Position numbers and translations under genes: made by a program. This document shows positions 1 to 5,315 of a DNA stretch of 6,477 bases, piece by piece. Where the stretch lies: the NCBI GenBank assembly GCA_004298605.1, contig SCPW01000024.1, forward strand, positions 1 through 6,477. The letters are read 5' to 3'. The stretch is from Gallionella sp. Lineage in GTDB: Bacteria; Pseudomonadota; Gammaproteobacteria; Burkholderiales; Gallionellaceae. Under the pieces are notes generated by a model. It did no database searches, had not been told where the DNA came from, and saw only the letters and a program-made list of their open reading frames with translations. Every line of letters starts with the position of its first letter. The stretch's first letter is position 1.

Positions 1-13
1 GCTCTTCCGATCT
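1..13 (+). other. Illumina adapter remnant at contig end
   Basis: The first 13 bases read GCTCTTCCGATCT, identical to the 3' end of the standard Illumina TruSeq/paired-end adapter. The match begins exactly at base 1, which is what untrimmed adapter at a contig end looks like. A chance exact 13-base match at that position has odds of about 1 in 67 million. These bases should be treated as non-genomic, and the true left end of the assembled DNA is about base 14. Confidence 0.93.
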
Positions 14-16
14 GTC

Positions 17-382
17 GTGCCGGTCTATGTCTTGTCTTGTTGTGGTCGCTTCGCGGCTTATGTGGGGGGCGCTTTCCCGCTAACGTCCCCCCATCCCCCC
101 AGCGGCCAAGTGAAGCAAAGGCATGGCCGCACCCGTCCGCACTGCCACCCCTTGCCTTGGGTAAACCTGCATCCCCGCGCACCGTCCACTGGCTTGCGCC
201 CTGCATCGTCCGCTGGTTCGCGCAGAGACGGGCAAGGCGAGGCAATGCTTATTCGGTCGGCTACGCCGATTTGGTTTGTTTTTGTGAGGCGTGGTCGCTG
301 CGCAGTATCGTTCACAGCGGAAGTACATTTTATTTATCGCGGCAACGTCACGGCGCAGGCGGCTTGCCCGCTTGAAGTCTAG
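17..382 (+). CDS. Doubtful hypothetical protein, 121 residues
   Basis: This frame runs from a GTG at 17 to a TAG at 382. It is also open leftward through the adapter, so any real start is unknown and could lie off the contig. The predicted protein is rich in Pro, Arg, Ser and Cys, begins MPVYVLSCCGRFAAYVGGAF and ends CPLEV. No domain is recognised and no Shine-Dalgarno can be judged because adapter precedes the start. Its last 35 bp overlap the end of the opposite-strand 188-residue gene. Against it: other frames are also open over much of this stretch, and the composition is what GC-rich non-coding DNA gives. For it: it is the longest frame in an otherwise gene-free 330 bp. Similar-looking hypothetical frames may be predicted in integrative elements, but that is only an unverified impression. 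It may be non-coding. Confidence 0.25.
   Translation: MPVYVLSCCGRFAAYVGGAFPLTSPHPPSGQVKQRHGRTRPHCHPLPWVNLHPRAPSTGLRPASSAGSRRDGQGEAMLIRSATPIWFVFVRRGRCAVSFTAEVHFIYRGNVTAQAACPLEV
63..101. repeat. G-run with two alternative C-run partners
   Basis: TGGGGGG at 63-69 is the exact reverse complement of CCCCCCA at 87-93 and again of CCCCCCA at 95-101. Either copy could form a 7 bp GC stem, with a loop of 17 or 25 bases, and the two pairings exclude each other. No T-run follows on either strand, so it is not a classical terminator. It lies inside the doubtful reading frame and has no demonstrated role. It could also be low-complexity sequence that promotes an assembly break. Confidence 0.4.
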
Positions 383-914
383 TCGCAATCCGTGCCTCAA
401 CGAGTGACCGAATTTCCGCCTCGGTGATCTCCAAGTCCTGCAATTGCTTTGCTGCATTCGCGATGCGGCGCTCGACCTTTTCATGTGCGCTGCGGATTGC
501 TTTGCCGAGTTCCGAACCTTTAACTTCGTGCCTTGGAAGGCTTATGCTCATTGCCAGCAGGTCGATGATACTCGGGTTCTCCAGGTTCTCAATAAATGCT
601 TGGCTAACCGAATACCATTGGCAATTGCCCTTCATGTTGCCGATCAGCAAATGCGTGCCATCGTATGAAATTTGAACCGGGTCTTGTAGTGGGGGAACCA
701 TCGCAATGGCGCGCATGATTTCGGGCGAGAATATTGCCCTGCCTTGCCATTCTCCGACGGCATTCATCACCGTGGTTACTTCGCCAGTTTCAATCGAGAG
801 GAATCCGTTCTCATAGGCGAGTAACACCTGACCAAGCCTAAGGCGTTTTCTTTGAAAAATCTTGGTGGCGCGCTTGAATTCTGCAAGCGAGACTTGCAGT
901 AAGTTGTTTAACAC
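348..914 (-). CDS. Hypothetical protein with possible single sliding-clamp-like domain
   Basis: A 188-residue soluble protein with no signal peptide or membrane segment. The start is GTG at 914, chosen because AGGAGG lies 5 bases upstream. Residues 8-100 read like one domain of a DnaN-type sliding clamp. An opening helix (LAEFKRATKIF) leads to a strand (QVLLAYENGFLSIET), a 'VTTVMNAVGEWQGRAIFS' stretch, then helix 'PEIMRAIAMVPP' and a closing hairpin 'DPVQISYDGTHLLIGN'. Real DnaN has three such domains in about 370 residues; here there is one, so it would need self-assembly to make a ring, or it has another job. Residues about 133-180 are charged and helical, with coiled-coil character, and the C-terminus is Pro-rich. 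The clamp resemblance is pattern recognition, not an alignment score. It is the last gene of the minus-strand cluster, 101 bp downstream of the zinc-ribbon-like gene. Coding status is fairly sure; function is not. Confidence 0.72.
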   Translation of the reverse strand: MLNNLLQVSLAEFKRATKIFQRKRLRLGQVLLAYENGFLSIETGEVTTVMNAVGEWQGRAIFSPEIMRAIAMVPPLQDPVQISYDGTHLLIGNMKGNCQWYSVSQAFIENLENPSIIDLLAMSISLPRHEVKGSELGKAIRSAHEKVERRIANAAKQLQDLEITEAEIRSLVEARIATRLQAGKPPAP

Positions 915-919
915 CTTGC

Positions 920-925
920 CCTCCT
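920..925 (-). promoter_or_regulatory. Shine-Dalgarno AGGAGG fixing a GTG start
   Basis: The plus-strand CCTCCT reads AGGAGG on the minus strand, 5 bases before the GTG at 914. This near-consensus site decides the GTG start of the 188-residue gene, since no ATG exists nearby in frame. Confidence 0.8.
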
Positions 926-1015
926 GAATTCGTTTCAGAAAAATGAAAAGATTAGGGAAATTTTCTCAGGCTCGGAAAACCTCGAAAAATCACCAGGTAG
1001 CACAAGGCCGTCATT

Positions 1016-1804
1016 CTAGCCTTGCAGAAATTTCGCTATGAGCGACGGCTTCGTGCCTTTTTCCTCGCTGGCTGGCGCAGCCTCAGGCCGCTTGAAATAT
1101 AAGCGCATGTACTCGTAACTCATCAGGTCGTGATTTTCAGGGCATTTCAGGAATTTCCATACAGTCGAGCAGCATGCCTGCGACCCGGTATTTGACGTTT
1201 CTGAAACGATTTCCGTGACCGCATAAATCCTGTTGCATTCAGGGCAGCGTGCTTGCCCCACGCCTGCATCAATCATGTCATGGACGATCCTGTCAAAATT
1301 CAGAAGAATTTCAGGCACGGGCGTTTTTTCTCCCAAGTCATCATTGCGCAACCCCAGCCACCATATCGCTCCGCGCAGACCCGGAAGTTTCCTGTCTTCG
1401 CGCCATTTTTTCAGGGCAAATTCATGCGCAGCGCTGGCTGGAAACAAAAACTCGCCTTTGATGTTCGTCCAGCCGTGCATGCCGGTTACGCTGATTGTGC
1501 TGCCGCAAGGCGGCGGGTTGTCCATAAAGCCAGTGCGCTTGCGTGCAAGCTCGGCTCCATCTGCCCCACAAAATTCACCGGGTTTGAAATCAAAGGCGGG
1601 GTTGATTAGCTGCCTTGGCGCAACCAGAAAAAACGGCCACAAAAAAACCCTGAGCATCACCTTGTTCAATATCTGATCGCGATTGAATTGCCAGTCAGCC
1701 CAGTCATATTTGCGGCTTGCGGCGTACAGCAGACGAACGCAAACCATCAGGGCAACGCCGCTGTATGCTGAAACTGCCCATCCGGCAGTAACTTCAATAC
1801 TCAT
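1016..1804 (-). CDS. Unrecognised membrane-anchored protein with Cys-rich zinc-ribbon-like region
   Basis: A 262-residue protein starting at ATG 1804. AAAGG at 1812-1816 sits 7 bases before this ATG, so it is preferred over an in-frame TTG at 1819 that overlaps the upstream stop. Residues about 8-28 (AGWAVSAYSGVALMVCVRLL) form a likely N-terminal membrane segment. A second hydrophobic stretch at about 50-62 (LRVFLWPFFLVA) may be another. After it comes a mixed soluble region containing a PPPCG and a WWLGLRND stretch. Residues 187-225 carry C187-x2-C190, C211-C212, C221 and H225 (CPEC...CC...CPENH), a plausible zinc ribbon facing the cytoplasm. The C-terminus is a charged, Pro/Ala-rich tail. 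No family is recognised. It follows the 80-residue gene with a 3 bp overlap of the TTG frame, or an 11 bp gap from the chosen ATG, so the two are probably co-transcribed. Confidence 0.75.
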   Translation of the reverse strand: MSIEVTAGWAVSAYSGVALMVCVRLLYAASRKYDWADWQFNRDQILNKVMLRVFLWPFFLVAPRQLINPAFDFKPGEFCGADGAELARKRTGFMDNPPPCGSTISVTGMHGWTNIKGEFLFPASAAHEFALKKWREDRKLPGLRGAIWWLGLRNDDLGEKTPVPEILLNFDRIVHDMIDAGVGQARCPECNRIYAVTEIVSETSNTGSQACCSTVWKFLKCPENHDLMSYEYMRLYFKRPEAAPASEEKGTKPSLIAKFLQG

Positions 1805-1811
1805 CAGGTAA

Positions 1812-1816
1812 CCTTT
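1812..1816 (-). promoter_or_regulatory. Ribosome binding site AAAGG choosing ATG 1804
   Basis: Reading on the minus strand, AAAGG lies 7 bases before the ATG at 1804 and partly overlaps the TGA stop (1816-1818) of the upstream 80-residue gene. This supports the ATG over the TTG at 1819 and suggests translational coupling. Confidence 0.5.
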
Positions 1817-2058
1817 CAAATATCACCGGCTGGCTGGCTCTCTTCTGCGCAAATTTCCAGTGGCTCTTGATGAAACAAATGTACGTTCTCATGTGTGACT
1901 GTCCTTAATACCAAATAGGTAGCCTGCCATTCCACGAGATTGAATTCCCCATTCGTGAGTTGCGGGGGCGCTTCCCAATCACGCAAGGCGCGCGAAGGCG
2001 GCTTTCTGACCGGGGCAGGCAAGTAACTTACTGGTGAATGCATAGATTCCAGTTCCAC
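1816..2058 (-). CDS. Small hypothetical protein, 80 residues
   Basis: The start is GTG at 2058, with AGGAG 7 bases upstream; an internal ATG at 2043 has no comparable site. The protein is acidic at both ends. Its first third is Pro-rich with basic residues (SYLPAPVRKPPSRALRDWEAPP), and its middle (GEFNLVEWQATYLVLRTVTHENVHLFH) is likely beta/alpha-folded. It has no signal peptide, membrane segment or cysteine pair, and no family is recognised. Its stop touches the start region of the 262-residue gene, so the two are likely one transcript. The good ribosome site and tight packing make it probably real, although it is short. Confidence 0.6.
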   Translation of the reverse strand: MELESMHSPVSYLPAPVRKPPSRALRDWEAPPQLTNGEFNLVEWQATYLVLRTVTHENVHLFHQEPLEICAEESQPAGDI

Positions 2059-2065
2059 AGAATTT

Positions 2066-2070
2066 CTCCT
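2066..2070 (-). promoter_or_regulatory. Shine-Dalgarno AGGAG for the 80-residue gene
   Basis: AGGAG on the minus strand lies 7 bases before the GTG at 2058 and decides that start. The preceding T makes TAGGAG, so the site overlaps the TAG stop of the upstream 21-residue frame. A ribosome finishing that frame would stop on this site. Confidence 0.7.
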
Positions 2071-2134
2071 ACGGCATGAAGGCGATGCCGTTAACGCCGA
2101 ACTCGCCCGAGAGGATACTCTTGTAAAATGGCAT
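2069..2134 (-). CDS. Possible 21-residue leader or micropeptide
   Basis: This short frame begins at ATG 2134, ends at TAG 2069-2071, and starts MPFYKSILSGEFGVNGIAF followed by MP. It is too short for normal gene calling. In its favour, 16 of the 20 codons after ATG end in G or C, like the neighbouring genes. Its stop also overlaps the Shine-Dalgarno of the following 80-residue gene, a usual sign of coupled translation. Its own ribosome site is weak: AGGGG lies 11 bases upstream, inside the spacer of the palindrome at 2138-2158. If real, it leaves only 33 bp to the divergent plus-strand gene, so promoters would have to overlap coding sequence. It could instead be a coding relic or chance. No family is recognised. 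Confidence 0.35.
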   Translation of the reverse strand: MPFYKSILSGEFGVNGIAFMP

Positions 2135-2137
2135 GGT

Positions 2138-2158
2138 TCAAAATTCCCCTAATTTTGA
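2138..2158. promoter_or_regulatory. Perfect inverted repeat, candidate operator
   Basis: Arms TCAAAATT (2138-2145) and AATTTTGA (2151-2158) are exact reverse complements around a 5 bp spacer CCCCT. The repeat sits between divergent transcription units, 9 bp before the ATG of the ribbon-helix-helix gene, and its right arm overlaps that gene's GAGGTG ribosome site. It could be an operator bound by the neighbouring DNA-binding protein, controlling both directions. As RNA, the same arms could form a hairpin that hides the plus-strand ribosome site. For the plus-strand promoter the best nearby hexamers are a TAAAAT at 2124-2129 without a good -35, and a weak pair TTAACG (2091-2096) and GATACT (2114-2119) with 17 bp between. 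Neither is convincing. Confidence 0.55.
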
Positions 2159-2162
2159 GGTG
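2157..2162 (+). promoter_or_regulatory. Ribosome binding site GAGGTG
   Basis: GAGGTG lies 5 bases before the ATG at 2168. Its first two bases belong to the right arm of the inverted repeat, so operator binding or an RNA hairpin could affect access to it. Confidence 0.65.
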
Positions 2163-2167
2163 TCGAG

Positions 2168-2875
2168 ATGTGGCCTTTCTTTAAGAAAAAGAAACAAGAA
2201 CAAGATACCGAAATTCCGCCGTTCCATGATGGTGGCGTCAATATCTCGAAAACCCGCCGCACCCCTATGCGGTTCGAGCAGTTGATTAATGATATGGGGG
2301 ATTTCTGCGATTTTCGCTATCACGATGTCGCGCTCAAATTTTGGCTGCCTGAAGCAGCCAATGAAGCACTGGAAGAAATAGCCGACCGGAATGGCGTTTC
2401 CATGAGCGAATCACTGCGCCAATTATTCACCACTCATTGCTATGGCATCTACGCTTATCAAGTGATGATTGAGGCAATACCTGGAATTTTCCGTGAATCG
2501 GCTCCCCCCATGCTTTCCCTGCGTGCGGTCGAACCACCTCCGGGCAAGAAGCGGGTGGATACCTACTGGGTGCCGGAACTCGGCAAGAATGTCATCCCGG
2601 TCAAGGTATGGATACCCAAGCGTATGCGGCATGACCTGCAATTACTGGCGGATCACATTGGCATCAAGCTGTCGCAATATGTGCGCGAAATCGTCATTGC
2701 CCGCCTGCTCGGGCATGGCACCCTGCCCATGCGCCCGGAAATGCTAAAGGCTGAGCCGCTGCCCGCAATCGACGACTGGTGCGAAGGCCGAGAGGTGTCT
2801 ATGCGCCAAGCCAAGGAAGACGAATATCGCAGCCATCTACTGGGCGAGCGGCGCACCGAATGGGTGAATGAATAA
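2168..2875 (+). CDS. Tandem ribbon-helix-helix-like DNA-binding protein
   Basis: A 235-residue soluble protein, probably a DNA-binding regulator or relaxosome-type accessory protein. The start is ATG 2168 with GAGGTG in front. The N-terminus MWPFFKKKKQEQ is short, aromatic and then basic. Two similar modules are visible: residues 54-93 (VALKFWLPEAANEALEEIAD, then NGVSMSESLRQLF) and 143-182 (IPVKVWIPKRMRHDLQLLAD, then HIGIKLSQYVREIVIARLLG). Each has a strand with K-x-W-x-P, a helix, a G-V/I-x-x-S turn and a second helix, the order expected of ribbon-helix-helix folds. Known ribbon-helix-helix proteins bind DNA as a two-strand ribbon from two copies, and F-plasmid TraY carries two copies in one chain. 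So this protein may act as a single-chain pair, but that is inference. The C-terminal 50 residues are charged. It converges on res with 10 bp between stops and may bind the palindrome at 2138-2158. Confidence 0.75.
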   Translation: MWPFFKKKKQEQDTEIPPFHDGGVNISKTRRTPMRFEQLINDMGDFCDFRYHDVALKFWLPEAANEALEEIADRNGVSMSESLRQLFTTHCYGIYAYQVMIEAIPGIFRESAPPMLSLRAVEPPPGKKRVDTYWVPELGKNVIPVKVWIPKRMRHDLQLLADHIGIKLSQYVREIVIARLLGHGTLPMRPEMLKAEPLPAIDDWCEGREVSMRQAKEDEYRSHLLGERRTEWVNE

Positions 2876-2885
2876 CCAGCCCTTG

Positions 2886-5315
2886 TCAGTACCCCAGCAT
2901 CAAATCTAGCCGGAAAATCTGGTCTGGCGCGTTCTTGCCATTGGCATCCTGACGGATAGTCATAAAACGCCCGCTATCCTCTTGCATCAACATCACCGGG
3001 CGTTTGTATAGCTGATGGCTTGCCAGCACCTTATCCAAGGTGTCGCCGCTATTCAATAGATGGTCACCCTTGATCTCCACCAGCAACAAACCATTGCCTA
3101 ACGCGCGTCCGTTCACCTTCACCACAAAATCGGGAAAATACTGCGCACCATTCGGCAAGATCAGGCCGATAGACCAAGGCTTGCGCGGCTCATTGCGATG
3201 CCACCATTCCACCGTCCCGGACAAATCGCTGTCCAGTATTTCGGCAAAGGCGATTTCGTCGCGGTTCAAATCCGGCGGCATCACGCCATACACGTTCAAG
3301 CGAGAAGTCCGCGCGCCCGATGGCAATTCCATGCTGCTCGGCAATGGTGATGCATCCATCAACTCGGCATATTGAGCGGCGCATTCCCGCGCTGCCTGCC
3401 GGATCAAATTGGGGAATGCCACCAGAATCAAATCGAGAACCAGATCAAGCTCGCGCCCATTGCATTCAAACCCGCGTGCTTCATATTCTGATTGAAGGCG
3501 TTTAATCAGCACAGCGTGCAAGTCGCGTGGATCAAGATAATCTGGCTCAAACAAAACTCGCTGCGCACGGCGGGTAATCTCAGCTTCGGATATTCGCGCC
3601 TGATATTTCGTGTCCGTCACAGTGCGCGTAAAGATTTCTTCCTCGCGCCGGATAACCGTCGTTTTAGCACGTCGCCCTTCGTTCAGCTCTCTTTCGCCAA
3701 TTGCCACCTTGCCGCCAATACATGCCAGCAATGCATCGGTGCCCAGCGGCATCCGTTCTGTCTTGAATTTCAGTCCGGCAACTTTCAAGGGGAAGCGCGA
3801 CGACCCAGAAAGAGCCGCCGCAACCTGCCGCGTTTGCTCGGTCTGCGCCTCTGGCATCGCCAGCACAAAACCATCCAGCACGCTCTGCATACCCCCTGAA
3901 AGCGCCCCCGTTATTGCATAAACCGGCAGGCCAGAATCCTGTGCTGCGTTGGGTATGGCAGTCCGCTCCACCGGCAGCATCGTGCTTTGACCGTTCCGCA
4001 CAATCTGCACCTGATTCTGCCCCGCGATGTTCACCACCATCGTATAAGGGCTGATCTCGGAAAGCCCGGTGCGAATCGCGTTGATCTTGTCCGCTGCGCC
4101 AGTCAATCCAGTTTGATTCTCCGCGTCCGCCAGGAACACGTAACCATTGCGCAACAACTCCGGCACCTCGCGCCCCTGCAAGCGGCGATGCACGCGCAGA
4201 ATGCGCCCCACCACCTGAATGCCAAAGTCGGTATCCCTAGCACCACGCATGGAAACCAGCGTGAATGCACGCGGCGCATCGAAGCCCAACGCCACCGCCA
4301 TCTTAAAAATTAGCACCTCTTTCGTTTCGTTCAGCGCCACCGCCAGCAAGTCGTCCGAAGGTTCCTTCGCCGTATAGGAAGCAACCGCCTCTTCGCGGAA
4401 ACCCAACTGCTTCAAATTCTCACGCGCCCGCGCCACGTCGTCGTCTTTCTCGCTGGTCGCCACCTGCACCAGCATCAACGGCATCAGATTGATGCCCGCA
4501 TTCTTCAACTCTTGCTTGATGCGCTCATGCACTGCCTTGGCATCGGTCAGCGCCGCCATTGGAAAATCCACGAACGCCCTCTGATCGTTCGGCGCAAGAT
4601 AGGCCACCGATTTGATGCCCACCTTAATCATCCCGGCATCTACCGCATCCTGACGGCTCACCGTAATTCGGTGCAGCTCGGCGATGCCTGTCGTGCGCTT
4701 GAATTTATCCACGTCCTTGTCGTCGGGCGTGGCGGTAATCAGCAGCGTAAATTCTGGCTGCATCACCTCGGTATAAAAGCGCACCGCTTCGGTTGCATTG
4801 CTGAAGGTGTGATGCGCTTCGTCCACCACCACACCTATATGAAATCCCAGCTCGCGCAACGAAGGTATCAACGAATCAAGTGAAAGCGACAAGTCTCCGC
4901 TGTCTCTTAATCGTCGCGTCTTTTCATTCTTTGCAGCCACGGATGCCCAAGTGGTAACAAATACATCGCCGCTTCTTGTTCCCATTGCCAGTCGGTCGCC
5001 CTGAATATCGCGCACCCGCAAACCGCCAAACTGCTTTTTCAGCGCAATGCTGGCCTGATCCACCAGCCCGGCAAATGGCGTGAACCAAAACCACACGATT
5101 TTTGCTTCGCGCGCAAACTCCTCGGTAATCATCCCGGCCATCATCGTCTTGCCGGAACCGGTCGGAGCTTGTATCAGCACACAACCGTTATAGGCTGCCG
5201 CCTGCCTGCGGTTCGCCTCGTCCGGTGCGGCCTCGATTTGCTGCAAGGCATAACGAAAAATCGACAGCGCATTGTCCTTGGCTTCCTTCTGATACCGGCA
5301 CGGAGAAACGATCAT
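2886..5315 (-). CDS. res: Type III restriction enzyme Res subunit (helicase-nuclease)
   Basis: An 809-residue Res subunit of a type III restriction system. It couples ATP hydrolysis to movement on DNA and, together with Mod, cuts unmethylated foreign DNA in the cytoplasm. Superfamily 2 helicase motifs appear in order: Walker A APTGSGKT (50-57), DEAH box VVVDEAHH (162-169), motif III TATP (194-197), motif V region around 334-356 (VLIFKMAVALGFDAPRA), and motif VI QVVGRILR (367-374). The C-terminal nuclease shows PD at 728-729 and E747-x-K749 (VEIKG), a PD-(D/E)XK signature, after the WWHRN segment near 704. All key residues are present. Classical EcoP1I/EcoP15I Res proteins are about 970 residues, so this is a shorter version. 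It overlaps mod by 4 bp (ATGA), with GGAGG 6 bases before its ATG, so translation is probably coupled. Type III assignment rests on pairing with a beta-class methyltransferase in mod-res order. Confidence 0.93.
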   Translation of the reverse strand: MIVSPCRYQKEAKDNALSIFRYALQQIEAAPDEANRRQAAAYNGCVLIQAPTGSGKTMMAGMITEEFAREAKIVWFWFTPFAGLVDQASIALKKQFGGLRVRDIQGDRLAMGTRSGDVFVTTWASVAAKNEKTRRLRDSGDLSLSLDSLIPSLRELGFHIGVVVDEAHHTFSNATEAVRFYTEVMQPEFTLLITATPDDKDVDKFKRTTGIAELHRITVSRQDAVDAGMIKVGIKSVAYLAPNDQRAFVDFPMAALTDAKAVHERIKQELKNAGINLMPLMLVQVATSEKDDDVARARENLKQLGFREEAVASYTAKEPSDDLLAVALNETKEVLIFKMAVALGFDAPRAFTLVSMRGARDTDFGIQVVGRILRVHRRLQGREVPELLRNGYVFLADAENQTGLTGAADKINAIRTGLSEISPYTMVVNIAGQNQVQIVRNGQSTMLPVERTAIPNAAQDSGLPVYAITGALSGGMQSVLDGFVLAMPEAQTEQTRQVAAALSGSSRFPLKVAGLKFKTERMPLGTDALLACIGGKVAIGERELNEGRRAKTTVIRREEEIFTRTVTDTKYQARISEAEITRRAQRVLFEPDYLDPRDLHAVLIKRLQSEYEARGFECNGRELDLVLDLILVAFPNLIRQAARECAAQYAELMDASPLPSSMELPSGARTSRLNVYGVMPPDLNRDEIAFAEILDSDLSGTVEWWHRNEPRKPWSIGLILPNGAQYFPDFVVKVNGRALGNGLLLVEIKGDHLLNSGDTLDKVLASHQLYKRPVMLMQEDSGRFMTIRQDANGKNAPDQIFRLDLMLGY

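Noticed and set aside
257..283. TCGGC-TAC-GCCGA hairpin followed by a T-rich tract, terminator-like on the plus strand
   Set aside because: The stem is only 5 bp, the T-tract is interrupted by Gs, and it would lie inside the only candidate plus-strand frame. Too weak to call.
1625..1650. Homopolymer runs (T6 and T7 on the coding strand) in the 262-residue gene as a phase-variation switch
   Set aside because: They encode an ordinary Phe/Leu membrane-like stretch and the frame is intact; runs this short are common by chance.
1817..1819. TTG start for the 262-residue gene, giving 267 residues
   Set aside because: An ATG five codons later has an AAAGG ribosome site at a proper distance; the TTG has only a weak GGTG upstream.
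2876..2885. Bidirectional terminator between the convergent regulator and res genes
   Set aside because: Only 10 bp separate the stops and no inverted repeat with a T-run is visible across them.
3040..5184. Several 60-135 residue frames opposite to or overlapping res
   Set aside because: They lie within the well-supported res gene, have no ribosome sites or recognisable domains, and reflect GC-rich coding sequence read in other frames.
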